The notes below the pieces were generated by a model. That model was not told the origin of the DNA, searched no databases, and saw only the letters and a program-made list of their open reading frames with translations. A program made the position numbers and the translations under genes. Positions 35,797-45,361 of a stretch of DNA of 64,000 bases are shown piece by piece. Numbering within the stretch: position 1 is the stretch's first letter; each line of letters opens with the position of its first letter. The stretch comes from JAJUJL01 sp041736465 (GTDB lineage Bacteria; Chloroflexota; Anaerolineae; Anaerolineales; UBA4823), in the NCBI GenBank assembly GCA_041736465.1, contig JBGSTO010000657.1, forward strand, positions 1 through 64,000, in the 5' to 3' direction.

Positions 35797-38700
35797 TTAT
35801 ACTGACTCACCCTGCAGCGCCAGGCTCTCAGCCGCCCATTCTAATGGGTGTTTCACCGGCGCCCCACTGCCATCGGCGATCTGCGCCTGGCAGGAAACGC
35901 CTGCCGCAGCAACCTTCGCTCCTGGTACCGCCCTGATCGCCGTCAGCAAGGATAATTCTCCTACCTGCATAGACAGCGCATGGTGCTCGGCTTCATATCC
36001 AAATGCTCCTGCCATGCCGCAGCAGCCCGAATCAATCACCTGAACGTCGTATCCAGCTGTGCGCAGCAGCTGTGCACAGGCTGCCTGGCCTACGGGCAGG
36101 CCATCGGCGGCGGGCGGGCGCGCTTTTTGGTAGCAGTGCCCGTGCAGCAGAATTGGCCCGGCTTTACAGTTGTCTGTCTCCCAGACAGGCCCTGGCTGGC
36201 GAATTAAATATTCGTCCAACATCCAGGCGCGTTTTGCCAGGCCGAGCACATACTCATCGCCGGGCAGTAAGTCGGGATACTCGTCACACAGGGTGTAAAT
36301 TTCCGAGGGCTCGATGCCTGCTACCGGCAGGATGCCGCCTGGGTCACGCTCCCGGATCGCCCGCACCAGGCGGCGGGCATGGGCCTGAGCTTCGGGTACA
36401 AATCCTTTCGAGAGCAGCGTGCGCCCGGCGCCCAACACCGGCAGCAGCACCACATGCACGCCGGCAGCCTTCAACAAGGACAGCGCAGCCACACCTGCCT
36501 GCGGATGAAAGTATTCGGTGAAAGCGTCGGAGAGCAGCAGCAGCGTGCTGCCTGATCCCGCGGGCTGACCGGAGCGGAAATGTTCGGAGAAGCGCCTCGC
36601 CGCCAATTGTGGCAGGGGGCGGGCAGCCGATATTCCTAACCGCTGCTCTGCCAGCGTTCGCAGCGGCGCCCAGCTCAGCAGCGAGTTGGCGAGGGCGTGC
36701 AGCGGCTGACCCAGGCGGGCAAAACGTTCGATATATGCAAACAGGTAATCTCTCAGCCGGCGGCGAGCATAGCCCTGCTTGTAGAAATAGTGCATGAACT
36801 CGTATTTCAGCCGTGGCATATCTACCGCCGAGGGGCACTCGGCCGCGCAGCCTTTACATGCCAGACACAGTTCCAGCGCTTCATAGACGGCTTTTTCGCC
36901 CGCCATTCTGTCTGGGAACTGCCCGGTGATCAGGGCGCGCAGCAGGTTGGCGCGGCCGCGGGTAGAATGGGTTTCATCGCGCGTCGCCTGAAACGAGGGG
37001 CACATCACCCCGCCGTCCTTGCGGCACACGCCGGCGCCATTGCACATTTCAACCGCACCAAGCAATCCCCCTCCCCGGGCAGCCTCATTATCATAAGACG
37101 AAAAATCCATTACCGGAGCCCAACCCGTCTCCTGCTGGTAGGCGTCGATGCGCAGCCCGGCGTCCATTGGTGGGGTATCCGGCAATTTGCCAGGGTTCAG
37201 TAAACCGAAGGGGTCTGCAGCCTTCTTCAACAGCCGGAACGCTTGCATCACCGGTTCCCCGAACGTGCGCGGCAGCCATTCAGAGCGAGACAATCCATCG
37301 CCGTGCTCGCCAGACGCGGCCCCACCCAGCGCCAGAGCAATCTCCAGCGCTCCTTCTGCTAAGGCGCGCAGCTTTGCTCTGCCGGCAGGATCCTTCAGAT
37401 TCAACATGGGACGGATGTGCAGGCAGCCAGCCGAAGCGTGGGCATAATAATCAGCCTGCACGCCGTGCTGTGAAAACAGCCGCTCCAGGTTCTCCACATA
37501 GCCGCTCAGCAGATCAACCGGGACAGCCACGTCCTCCATAAAAGCAGTGGACTTGAGCGCGCCGCGCCGCGAGGAGAGGATGCCTAGCCCAACGGTGCGC
37601 ACATCCCACACTTGCTTCTGGCGGGCAGGCGCTGCGACCAGCAAGTGGTTTGGCGCGCTGGTCTGCATCAGGCGCCGGGCCAGCGCCTCCACAGCCCTGG
37701 GATCATCGCCGGCAAACTCGACCACCAGCAGGGCTTCAGCCTCTCGCCCGCCGGGCAGCTCGTCCACAAAGGCAGTAAGCTGTGCATATGCCGGAACTGC
37801 CCGCGCCAGCCGTACCAGCGTTTGCGGAATCAGCTCGACTGCCGAAGGGGCGTATCCCAACAGCTCGGGAGCTGCGGCGCAGGCCTGGGTGATGGTGGCA
37901 TAGCCCAATATCACCAGCAGTTTGTGTTTGGGCTTAGGCACAAGTCGCACTTCTGCCCGGCGGATAACCGCCAGCGTCCCTTCGGAGCCTGCTAACAGGG
38001 GCGCCAGGTTAATCTCGCCGGGGATCACCGGCGGGTAGAGGTCGCCTCCGGTATCGCTGCGCGGCCAAGCATTCCAGCCCGGCGGGGCAGCGGGAGACCA
38101 GGGCAGCAGGTAGTTAATATTGTAGCCGGAGGCGCGGCGCCAGATGCGCGGCCAGGAGCGGCGGATGTCTTCAGCATAAGCGCTGCGGATGTGCAGGGCA
38201 GCCGAATAGATTGCTTCTTCAAGATTTACCGGGTATGCATCCATGGCGTGCAGCGCTGCCGGTGCGTGATCTATAGCTAGCCGCCCGGTCTGCCCGGCGC
38301 GACGCTGCGCTTCTGATAAAGCGATGGGCTCAAAGCGCGCTGCCGAGCCATCCGCCAGCACCAGGTCAACCGAGAGCAGGTGGTCGGCAGCCATGCCATA
38401 CCACACCGAGTGGGCGCCGGTGGCGTTGTTTGCCAGGCTGCCGCCCAGTGTGGCGCGCTCGGCAGAAGCCGGGTCGGGGCCGAACTGCAGGCCGTGAGCG
38501 GCGGCTGCCTTGTTGAGCGAGGCCAGCACCACTCCCGGTTCTACCACCGCACTCCGGTTTTCGCCGTCCAGCTTAAGGATGTGGTTCAGATAACGCGAGC
38601 AGTCCAGCACCAGCGCATGCGCCACGGCCTGCCCTGCCAGGCTGGAGCCGGCGCCCCTGGCAAGGATAGGCGTCTGGTAACGCGCCGCCAGCTCGATCGC

Positions 38701-38859
38701 CGCTTGCAGCTGCTCGTCGTCGCGCGGGAAAGCCACCCCCAGCGGCTCGATCTGGTAGATGGATGCATCGGTGGCATACAGCAGGCGCGCCGCCGGGTCG
38801 CTGCGCACTTCCAGACCGGCAGATTTTAGCTCGTTTGCAAGATCGGGATTCAGGCTCAT
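35797..38859 (-). CDS. FAD/Fe-S fusion dehydrogenase, YdiJ-like (D-2-hydroxyacid oxidation)
   Basis: At 1020 residues the length and layout match E. coli YdiJ (about 1018), a D-2-hydroxyglutarate dehydrogenase. The N-terminal FAD-binding PCMH domain has ARGAGSSLAGQAV (about 64-76), followed by the FAD-linked oxidase C-terminal domain (to about 550). Then come two [4Fe-4S] motifs (CNGAGVCRKDGGVMCP and CLACKGCAAECP) and a GlcF/CCG-like part with HGHCYQKA and DSGCCGMAGAFGYE. It oxidises a D-2-hydroxy acid and passes electrons to a membrane or soluble carrier. There is no good ribosome site. The 165 bases to the next gene hold nothing I recognise. Confidence 0.9.
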   Translation of the reverse strand: MSLNPDLANELKSAGLEVRSDPAARLLYATDASIYQIEPLGVAFPRDDEQLQAAIELAARYQTPILARGAGSSLAGQAVAHALVLDCSRYLNHILKLDGENRSAVVEPGVVLASLNKAAAAHGLQFGPDPASAERATLGGSLANNATGAHSVWYGMAADHLLSVDLVLADGSAARFEPIALSEAQRRAGQTGRLAIDHAPAALHAMDAYPVNLEEAIYSAALHIRSAYAEDIRRSWPRIWRRASGYNINYLLPWSPAAPPGWNAWPRSDTGGDLYPPVIPGEINLAPLLAGSEGTLAVIRRAEVRLVPKPKHKLLVILGYATITQACAAAPELLGYAPSAVELIPQTLVRLARAVPAYAQLTAFVDELPGGREAEALLVVEFAGDDPRAVEALARRLMQTSAPNHLLVAAPARQKQVWDVRTVGLGILSSRRGALKSTAFMEDVAVPVDLLSGYVENLERLFSQHGVQADYYAHASAGCLHIRPMLNLKDPAGRAKLRALAEGALEIALALGGAASGEHGDGLSRSEWLPRTFGEPVMQAFRLLKKAADPFGLLNPGKLPDTPPMDAGLRIDAYQQETGWAPVMDFSSYDNEAARGGGLLGAVEMCNGAGVCRKDGGVMCPSFQATRDETHSTRGRANLLRALITGQFPDRMAGEKAVYEALELCLACKGCAAECPSAVDMPRLKYEFMHYFYKQGYARRRLRDYLFAYIERFARLGQPLHALANSLLSWAPLRTLAEQRLGISAARPLPQLAARRFSEHFRSGQPAGSGSTLLLLSDAFTEYFHPQAGVAALSLLKAAGVHVVLLPVLGAGRTLLSKGFVPEAQAHARRLVRAIRERDPGGILPVAGIEPSEIYTLCDEYPDLLPGDEYVLGLAKRAWMLDEYLIRQPGPVWETDNCKAGPILLHGHCYQKARPPAADGLPVGQAACAQLLRTAGYDVQVIDSGCCGMAGAFGYEAEHHALSMQVGELSLLTAIRAVPGAKVAAAGVSCQAQIADGSGAPVKHPLEWAAESLALQGESV

Positions 38860-38900
38860 TTCGAGGGCAGATCAATCACACATATGTGCGCCAAATCGCA

Positions 38901-40076
38901 TCACTGGCTGGTTGCTGCCAGGATATCCTGCAGCCATTCACGTTCCGCCAGCGTGCCGCCGGGATCGTTGGTCTGTTGGGATGCGACCGAAGCCTGTCCT
39001 GCCAGCCGGCGGGCGTCCTCGAAGCGATCTTCCGCAAGGGCGAGAGCAGCCTCCGCGCGCAGCAGGGTGTGCTGCTCCACAAAAGAGCGTTTGTCGGCCT
39101 GCGCCAGAAGCTGGCTGGCAGCCGCAGCATCTTTCCGGTACATAGCTAGAAAATACGTCGACTCCACCAGCACACCGCTGCGCAAGGCAGCATTGTAGCC
39201 CTCCAGGCTGGTAAGCAGCTGATCCACATAGCCGCCGGCAAGTTCGACCTCGCCGCGATCGATGTGATAGTAGTATGCCAGCAGGTAGCTCACCGCATCT
39301 TCCGCTGCTGCTCCAACGTGGTTGTCTCGCAGCGCAAGCAGGCGCTGCAGCAAGGTAGGATCATATTCCCGCGGCCTGCGCCCGCTGCGCGATTGTGCAA
39401 CCATTGCCACCTGCAAACATTTGCGCTCGGCTCTTTCTCTACCTGCAACCAGATCGAGAAACTGGCGTCCATCGCTGTCGAACCCCCGGCTGTGGTAGGG
39501 AATTATATTCAACACGACCAGGATGAAGTTAGCCAGAGCAAAGTAGTTGACCAAGAAGCCTGCTTGGGAAGCCAGGTAACCACCCCTTTGAAGGACCGGC
39601 GCCAGGGCGATGACCAATAAGACGCAAAGTAAGAAGGCCAACAGGTTAGCAAGCGGACCACCAGCTACCATCATCGCGAAACGCGGGCGCAGGTTGCGAT
39701 CGTCCCGGGGCATGGCTGCAGCCAGACCACCTGCCACTGCGCGGCCTCGCAGCAGGTGCAACTCCAGACGATCGCCCGTCCGGCGCAGCAAAACTGGGCC
39801 GATCATCACCATGACAAAGCGAAATCCAACCAGCAAACCTCCAGCCAGGTGTCCAAGCTCGTGCACGACGATGGCAGCAATGAAAAGCGCCGGAATGCCG
39901 AGCAGCAAGGTGATCCAGTGTGGATTATAAAACCCTACTGAGGGCTGTCCAAGCAGGCGAGCAAACCAGTCATAACTCATCGCAATGAGAATACCGCCCG
40001 CTCCACCTGCCAGAAGCAGCAGGACAGTTCGTAGAAACCAGAAAGGCTTGGACTTCAGAGAAGATCGCTTGGACAT
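38901..40076 (-). CDS. M50-family membrane metalloprotease with helical C-terminal extension
   Basis: The 391-residue protein has membrane helices at about 12-35 and 50-75, the zinc motif HELGH (about 68-72) inside the second, further helices to about 195, and NIIPYHSRGFDSDG, the third-ligand motif of site-2 proteases. Residues about 205-391 are soluble and helical and resemble TPR repeats. S2P-type enzymes cut membrane proteins inside the bilayer, often anti-sigma factors. No sigma or anti-sigma gene adjoins. It is transcribed toward the YdiJ-like gene with a 41-base gap. Confidence 0.87.
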   Translation of the reverse strand: MSKRSSLKSKPFWFLRTVLLLLAGGAGGILIAMSYDWFARLLGQPSVGFYNPHWITLLLGIPALFIAAIVVHELGHLAGGLLVGFRFVMVMIGPVLLRRTGDRLELHLLRGRAVAGGLAAAMPRDDRNLRPRFAMMVAGGPLANLLAFLLCVLLVIALAPVLQRGGYLASQAGFLVNYFALANFILVVLNIIPYHSRGFDSDGRQFLDLVAGRERAERKCLQVAMVAQSRSGRRPREYDPTLLQRLLALRDNHVGAAAEDAVSYLLAYYYHIDRGEVELAGGYVDQLLTSLEGYNAALRSGVLVESTYFLAMYRKDAAAASQLLAQADKRSFVEQHTLLRAEAALALAEDRFEDARRLAGQASVASQQTNDPGGTLAEREWLQDILAATSQ

Positions 40077-40192
40077 CGGTTCGGCTTCACCGTCAAGATG
40101 GGAGGCTGACTGTGCAGAGCAGATATTATACCCGCCCCGTTGGTGTTAGGGAGGCAGCCCTTCGAGTCGTTCTGCATATTTGAGGTAAGCTT

Positions 40193-40229
40193 TAACCACA
40201 GATTCAAAGATCTCCGCGGATGAAGATGA
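40193..40229. repeat. Degenerate short repeat upstream of the FG-GAP gene
   Basis: AACCACAGATTC followed by AAGATCTCCGCGGATGAAG resembles the dispersed repeat type noted at 8361-8399. It lies in the 214-base divergent gap between the M50 protease and the FG-GAP gene. Weak evidence, based on resemblance only. Confidence 0.3.
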
Positions 40230-40290
40230 GGTACCTTTGGACACTTGGCAGGGAGGTGATTTTCAAGTATGGTGGGGGAAAATCCAATAC

Positions 40291-41985
40291 ATGGAAAATA
40301 ACATGAAACCTGTACGCTCTTTGTTGGTCGTGATCGCAATCTTTCTGGGATTCCTGCATTCATCTGGCGTACCGGCAGCCGAGACTTCCATCCAGGCGCC
40401 CACGCTCAAATGGGCCAACGCCGGCTGTTTCAGCTCGTGGTGCGAGACCGGCTGGTACTCCTCCCCCGCGGTTGCTGATCTGGATGGCGACGGTGCGCCA
40501 GAAGTGATTGCCTCAGCCTATTCCATCGTCATTCTGGATGGCGCCAGCGGCGCGCTGGAATGGCGAATGGCCTCCGGGCACGATCGTTCTGAACCTTCCG
40601 CTTCCAACGTGGGCCGCACCTGGCCCGGCATTGCCATCGCCGATCTGGAAAAGGACGGCTCGCTGGAAATCATCACAGCTCACTCCGGCGGTTATGTCTC
40701 GGTTTACAACGCTCAGGGTTACTTCAAACCCGGCTGGCTCAGGCAGCCCACCTCCAGCGAGCTGCGCGGGCTGTCGTTGGCCGACCTGGACGGCAACGGC
40801 GACCTGGAGGTGATTGTCACTGCCGCGATCGGCTCAAAGACCAATACCTGGGTGTACGAGCACGGCGGCGGTCTGCGCCCCGGCTGGCCCCAGCTCAACA
40901 ACGACAGCGGGTATGCCTGGGGAGTATATAACGACAATGCCGCCGCCGGAGACATCGACGGCGACGGGCACGCTGAGCTGGTAATCCCCTCCGATGTGCA
41001 CTACATCAACGCTTATGAGGCCGATGGCAGCCAGATTCCCGCCAATCCCGCCTACGGCGGTAAAGGCTGGGGCAAGGTTGGTGTTTGGGAGAGCCTGGCG
41101 ACCGAGCTGCAAGGCTGGGGCACCTGCGACCCCAGCGATGTGCGCGCCGAACGCTACCGCGCCAATTTTGCCCATGGGCCGGCAGCCATCGCCGACCTGA
41201 ACGCCGACGGCTACCCCGAAATAGCCGCCACTGGAAACATGTATGACTGCATCTCCGGTTATCCCAGCAAGTACACCGCCCTGTACCTGTTCCACCCCGA
41301 CCGGTTGCGCTTTTCGGCCAGTGAGTACGATTGGACCAGCATTCCCGTGGACACAGGCGCGCCGTTGAGCGAGGATTACAACCAGATCGAAAGCGTACAG
41401 TCCAACCCGGTGATCGCCGACCTGGATGGCGACGGGCACAGGGAGATCCTGTTCTCATCCTACGATGGGCGCGTCCACGCTTTCTGGTTGGACAAGACCG
41501 AGCACGACTCCTGGCCCTACTCGGTATACCAGCCCGCGGAAGGCTTCTACCGCTTCGCCTCCGAGCCGGTGGTAGCCGACCTGGACAACAACGGTACTGC
41601 CGAGGTGATCTTTGCTTCCTGGGCTCAGAAGGGCAGCGGCGCCACAGGCAAGCTCTACGTGTTGGATTACCTGGGCAGCCCGCTGCACGTGGTATCCCTA
41701 CCGGCAGCCTACGGCAGCCCGGATTGGAACGGCGCCCTCGCCGCACCCACCCTGGCGAACATCGACGGCGATCTGGATTTGGAGATCGTGCTGAACACCG
41801 CCCATTCCGGTTTTGTTGCCTACGATCTTCCGGGCACATCCCAGGCACAGGTGCAGTGGCCTACCGGGCGGGGAAATTTCCTGCGCAGCAGCGAGGTCCG
41901 GCAGCAGCTCGACCTTCCACCCAGGGTCTACCTGCCCCTGCTGGGTGCGCAGAATTTTCCACAGGCGTCCGATCTCTTCAGATGA
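40291..41985 (+). CDS. Secreted FG-GAP/VCBS-repeat beta-propeller protein
   Basis: From the ATG at 40291 the product has 564 residues with a signal peptide (about 1-34). Eight calcium-loop motifs of the FG-GAP/integrin type are visible, among them DLDGDGAPEV, DLDGNGDLEV, DIDGDGHAEL, DLNADGYPEI, DLDGDGHREI and DLDNNGTAEV, spaced about 40-75 residues apart. This gives a seven-bladed calcium-binding propeller, used for surface binding or as a scaffold. The C-terminus PRVYLPLLG is also typical of exported proteins of this type. No enzyme motif is seen. A GGGGG run lies upstream; the exact start (40291 or 40303) is open. Confidence 0.88.
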   Translation: MENNMKPVRSLLVVIAIFLGFLHSSGVPAAETSIQAPTLKWANAGCFSSWCETGWYSSPAVADLDGDGAPEVIASAYSIVILDGASGALEWRMASGHDRSEPSASNVGRTWPGIAIADLEKDGSLEIITAHSGGYVSVYNAQGYFKPGWLRQPTSSELRGLSLADLDGNGDLEVIVTAAIGSKTNTWVYEHGGGLRPGWPQLNNDSGYAWGVYNDNAAAGDIDGDGHAELVIPSDVHYINAYEADGSQIPANPAYGGKGWGKVGVWESLATELQGWGTCDPSDVRAERYRANFAHGPAAIADLNADGYPEIAATGNMYDCISGYPSKYTALYLFHPDRLRFSASEYDWTSIPVDTGAPLSEDYNQIESVQSNPVIADLDGDGHREILFSSYDGRVHAFWLDKTEHDSWPYSVYQPAEGFYRFASEPVVADLDNNGTAEVIFASWAQKGSGATGKLYVLDYLGSPLHVVSLPAAYGSPDWNGALAAPTLANIDGDLDLEIVLNTAHSGFVAYDLPGTSQAQVQWPTGRGNFLRSSEVRQQLDLPPRVYLPLLGAQNFPQASDLFR

Positions 41986-42001
41986 GAGGGTTGAAACTGG
42001 C

Positions 42002-42850
42002 GTGAAGATCACCTTCCTGGGCACCGCCGCCGCCAACGCTTACCCGGAAGCATTCTGCAGCTGCCAGAACTGCCAGCAGGCCCGCCTCCTGGGCGGACAC
42101 AGCCTGCGCAAGCGCTCGGCTGCACTGGTTGATAGCGAGCTGCTCATCGACCTGGGACCAGATATCATGAGCGCTGCCCAGCAGCACCAGATCCCCCTGA
42201 CTGGGGTGCGCTTCTGCCTGCAAACCCACGCCCATGCCGACCATCTGGACACCTCCCACCTGCTGTCGCGCAGCCCGGAGTTTGGCACACTAGGCGCTCC
42301 GAACCTGCACTTTTATGCTTCGCGCGGCACCCTGCGCGAAGCCTCCCGCCTGCTGGAACGCGACTGCGCCCCAGACGGCTTGCTCGATCCCGCTGTCGGC
42401 GAGCGTCTCAACCTGGCGATCCACCCCATCGATGCGCTGCAAACCTTTACCGCCGGGCGCTACCAGGTGACCGCGCTGCCTGCCAACCACGATCCTTACG
42501 TGGAGCCGCTTTTATTTGCCATCCGGGCAGACGGGCGAAACATTTTCTACGCCACCGATACCGCCTGGCTGCCTGATGAGACCTGGCAGGCCTTTCACCG
42601 TCTCAAGCTGCGCTTGGACCTGGTGATCCTGGACCACACCTACGGCCCAGCGCAGCCTGCCAGTGACCACCTCAACGCCCAGGGTGTGATCGAAACCGCC
42701 AGACGAATGCGTGCGGAAGGCGTGCTTTCTCCGCAAGGGCGCATCTTCGCTACCCACATCGCCCACGAGGGCAACCCTCCCCACCCTGAGCTGAGCGCCT
42801 ACGCTGCACAGTATGGCTACGAAGTTGCCTGCGATGGACTGACCGTCTAA
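42002..42850 (+). CDS. Metallo-beta-lactamase-fold hydrolase, PhnP-like
   Basis: The GTG at 42002 gives 282 residues beginning KITFLGTAAANAYP, the normal N-terminus of the family; the longer frame runs inside the FG-GAP gene. The metal-binding signature is THAHADH (about 74-80), with later ligands in ANHDP and the ATDTAW and DHTYG segments. FCSCQNCQQAR near residue 19 is the cysteine element of PhnP-type cyclic phosphodiesterases. It probably acts on cyclic nucleotides or cyclic phosphates in the cytoplasm, though no phn operon adjoins. The start lies 16 bases past the FG-GAP stop. Confidence 0.88.
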   Translation: MKITFLGTAAANAYPEAFCSCQNCQQARLLGGHSLRKRSAALVDSELLIDLGPDIMSAAQQHQIPLTGVRFCLQTHAHADHLDTSHLLSRSPEFGTLGAPNLHFYASRGTLREASRLLERDCAPDGLLDPAVGERLNLAIHPIDALQTFTAGRYQVTALPANHDPYVEPLLFAIRADGRNIFYATDTAWLPDETWQAFHRLKLRLDLVILDHTYGPAQPASDHLNAQGVIETARRMRAEGVLSPQGRIFATHIAHEGNPPHPELSAYAAQYGYEVACDGLTV

Positions 42851-42944
42851 GAACGAAGAACCGCCAGATCTCCACGGCTACAAAGTCAGATCGGTTCCTG
42901 ATGGTCAACCGTATCCGAAGAAAACCGGCGCCATCCGCTCGGAC

Positions 42945-43412
42945 TTGAATCGGGATGTGCTGTGGCGAGCGGTCGAACCGGCTGGCTATCAAGCCGTCAT
43001 GCAAGTGTCTCTGGATGATACCTGGAGTGCGCTGCGCTTCAAACCGGCTACCCTGCCCACCGGCGAGGCGTTGGTAGACTGGCACTTCTCAGGAAATAAA
43101 ACCGGTCTGCGTGTCATCTACGATAAGCTGGTCAATGCTGTGAATGCTTTCGGTCAGGATGTGCGCATCAAGCCGCGCCAGAGCTATATCGTCTTCGGTC
43201 GCCGGGTGCACTTCGCCCTGGCAGCGCCCTCCACACCCAATCGCCTGGATCTTGGTCTGCGCTTGCCAGGCGTGGAACCTGTTGGCCGTTTGCAGCCTGC
43301 CGGCTCGTTTGGCAGCGGCTCGGTAACCCATCGCCTGGCGCTCACCTCTCCGGAGCAGGTGGATCAAGAAGTTTGCGATTGGCTGCAGGCTGCCTATCAA
43401 GCTGCCGGTTGA
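42945..43412 (+). CDS. DUF5655-domain protein with uncertain 5' end
   Basis: The product from the TTG at 42945 has 155 residues; the last 110 match the DUF5655 pattern (IYDKLVNAVNAFGQDVRIKPR, SYIVFGRR, and a C-terminal QVDQEVCDWLQAAY helix). The frame is open further up, to an in-frame stop at 42840-42842, and the peptide read there looks coding (for example PDGQPYPKKTG), but there is no ATG or GTG in it and no ribosome site. The gene may start at the TTG, be translated by coupling to the metallo-hydrolase, or be a 5'-truncated remnant. Function unknown. Confidence 0.6.
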   Translation: MNRDVLWRAVEPAGYQAVMQVSLDDTWSALRFKPATLPTGEALVDWHFSGNKTGLRVIYDKLVNAVNAFGQDVRIKPRQSYIVFGRRVHFALAAPSTPNRLDLGLRLPGVEPVGRLQPAGSFGSGSVTHRLALTSPEQVDQEVCDWLQAAYQAAG

Positions 43413-43427
43413 GTGGCAGCGGCACGT

Positions 43428-43457
43428 CCGGTGCAGCTCTCATCCGTGCTGCACCGG
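43428..43457. repeat. Perfect 10-bp hairpin between convergent genes
   Basis: CCGGTGCAGC at 43428-43437 is exactly complementary to GCTGCACCGG at 43448-43457 around a ten-base loop. It spans the stop codon of the minus-strand membrane protein gene (43440) and lies 15 bases past the stop of the convergent plus-strand gene. No T-run follows on either strand, so it may block or protect both mRNA ends rather than terminate classically. Confidence 0.7.
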
Positions 43458-44267
43458 GCGCTGCGCTTCCATGTAGATAAAGCTGGTGATGATGCCCAAC
43501 AATATCAGCGCCAGGCCATCGTTAAACAGCCAGGCTGCCAGCCCGGGGGTGAAATCTTCGTGGCTGATGACTGCCGCCACCAGGATCAAGAAGATGGAAG
43601 ATGCCTGCGCCTGTAAAATCCCACGCGCCGCGCTCCAACGCGTTTCGAAAGCCAGCTCCAACCCAAGCACCCCGGGCAGGGAAAACATGGCCGCGACAAC
43701 CCGGGCGCTCAATGGGGTCAAGTCCCAGGGCCACACGTTGATCAGCAGGTCAGGCGCCAGGAACAGCACCGCACCCACTACTAAAGTGACCGCACAAACC
43801 GCACCAAAAAACCGGCGCAGCCCATAGGAAGTGATGATCTCACCCTTTTCGGGAAAGAGTGGGTCTTCATAGCGGTTGGTCATCCAGGTTGCCAGGATAA
43901 TAAACGGCGTGGTGAAGCTCAACCCGACCCAGGCATAGAAAGAAATGTGGCTGTGATTGAAGCTGTCCCAATGCAGGATGGTCGCAACGCCCGAAAGTAA
44001 AGTGAATGCAAAAACCGGCAGAAAACCAGCCTTTATGCGATGCCAATGGCGTGCGAGCAGTACGCTGGCAAAAAAGTAGATCCCCCCGGCATAAGCCGCT
44101 CCCAGCATCATGGCGCTCATTCCAGGCTGCAGGTTCCAGGCGAACAATCGGTTGGTCTGTCCGGGATAGAAGTACAGGATGATAAATGCTGTCATCAGAA
44201 AGGGGATCGCCAGCAAAGCGACCCAGCGGGTCAACGGCAATATACGGTCTCTGCGATCAGCAGTCAT
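43440..44267 (-). CDS. Polytopic membrane protein, unknown function
   Basis: The 275-residue protein has about eight predicted membrane helices (near 12-33, 48-70, 82-100, 110-130, 152-175, 190-208, 220-240 and 245-268) and few charged loops. The WMTNRYEDPLFPE loop between the fourth and fifth helices is the main hydrophilic part. GTGAGGG precedes the ATG. I recognise no transport or enzyme signature. It is transcribed away from the EamA-type transporter gene. Confidence 0.78.
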   Translation of the reverse strand: MTADRRDRILPLTRWVALLAIPFLMTAFIILYFYPGQTNRLFAWNLQPGMSAMMLGAAYAGGIYFFASVLLARHWHRIKAGFLPVFAFTLLSGVATILHWDSFNHSHISFYAWVGLSFTTPFIILATWMTNRYEDPLFPEKGEIITSYGLRRFFGAVCAVTLVVGAVLFLAPDLLINVWPWDLTPLSARVVAAMFSLPGVLGLELAFETRWSAARGILQAQASSIFLILVAAVISHEDFTPGLAAWLFNDGLALILLGIITSFIYMEAQRPVQHG

Positions 44268-44428
44268 GTTCCCTCACCTTATCTCAAAACCCAGGGCATG
44301 GCGCAGCCCAAATGATACCTGCATCCTGAACAACAGACTCTCCCATCCACTCGCCTGGCGCAGTCAACTATAATTGTATACGATAGTGATGCATCCGGTA
44401 CATAAAATTTACCTGAGTAAAAATTTTT

Positions 44429-45355
44429 ATGATGAGCACCCATCTTACAGCGGTATTACAGGCCCTCTTTGTGGTCATCCTTTGGGCGACCTCCTGGGTA
44501 TTGATCAAGATCGGTCTACAAGACCTGCCTCCGCTGACGTTCGCCGGTCTGCGCTATGCGCTGGCTTTCCTGATCTTGCTGCCAGTGCTCACCTGGCGGC
44601 AGGGGTTGGGCGCCCTCGCTAAACTACCGGGATGGGCGTGGAGGCGACTGGTGCTGTTAGGTGTGCTGTTCTACGCTGCCACGCAGGGTGCGATGTTCGT
44701 TGCCCTGGCTCACCTGCCGGCGGTGACAGTCAACCTGCTGTGGAGCTTCAGCAGTGTCGCGGTAGCGCTGTTGGGCATAGCCTGGCTCTCCGAGCGACCC
44801 GGCAGCCTGCAATGGGCTGGGATCTTGCTGGCGGCGATGGGAGCAGTAATTTACTTCAATCCCCTGGGGCTCAACGAGTTCTCTCTAACCGGCATCCTGG
44901 CAGCGGTGTGCGGTGTGGCAGCCAATGCTGTCTCTTCCATACTGGGGCGAGAAGTCAACCGCTCTGAAATCGCCTCTCCGTTGGCAGTCACAGTCGTGAG
45001 TATGGGGATCGGAGCAGCCTTGCTGCTGGCTGTAGGGATCGCCATCGAAGGTTTGCCCACGCTCAGCCTGCAGTCCTGGGGGATTCTGCTGTGGCTGGCG
45101 CTGGTTAACACCGCCCTGGCTTTCACCCTGTGGAACCACATCTTGCGCACCCTCTCTGCGGTGGAATCCAGCATCATCAATGGCACGATGATCATCTGGA
45201 TCCCAATATTAGCGCTGCTCTTCCTGGGGGAGCAGTTGAACGGTCGTGAGCTGCTAGGGCTGGCAGCCGCGGCTGCAGGCACGCTGATGGTACAGGCACG
45301 CACGCAAAAGCCTCGCCCTGTGGAATCCGGCGGTAACAGCCTAACGCAAACATAA
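44429..45355 (+). CDS. EamA/DMT-family transporter
   Basis: The 308-residue protein has ten membrane helices in two EamA repeats (about 8-145 and 155-295). The first carries the typical VILWATSWVLIKIGL and GLRYALAFLIL segments, the second LVNTALAFTLWNHILR and a C-terminal LLFLGEQLNGRELLGLA. DMT exporters move small metabolites such as amino acids or nucleotide sugars out of the cell. The ribosome site is weak; ATG at 44429 or 44432 is possible. It converges on the methyltransferase gene. Confidence 0.9.
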   Translation: MMSTHLTAVLQALFVVILWATSWVLIKIGLQDLPPLTFAGLRYALAFLILLPVLTWRQGLGALAKLPGWAWRRLVLLGVLFYAATQGAMFVALAHLPAVTVNLLWSFSSVAVALLGIAWLSERPGSLQWAGILLAAMGAVIYFNPLGLNEFSLTGILAAVCGVAANAVSSILGREVNRSEIASPLAVTVVSMGIGAALLLAVGIAIEGLPTLSLQSWGILLWLALVNTALAFTLWNHILRTLSAVESSIINGTMIIWIPILALLFLGEQLNGRELLGLAAAAAGTLMVQARTQKPRPVESGGNSLTQT

Positions 45356-45361
45356 CCCCCG

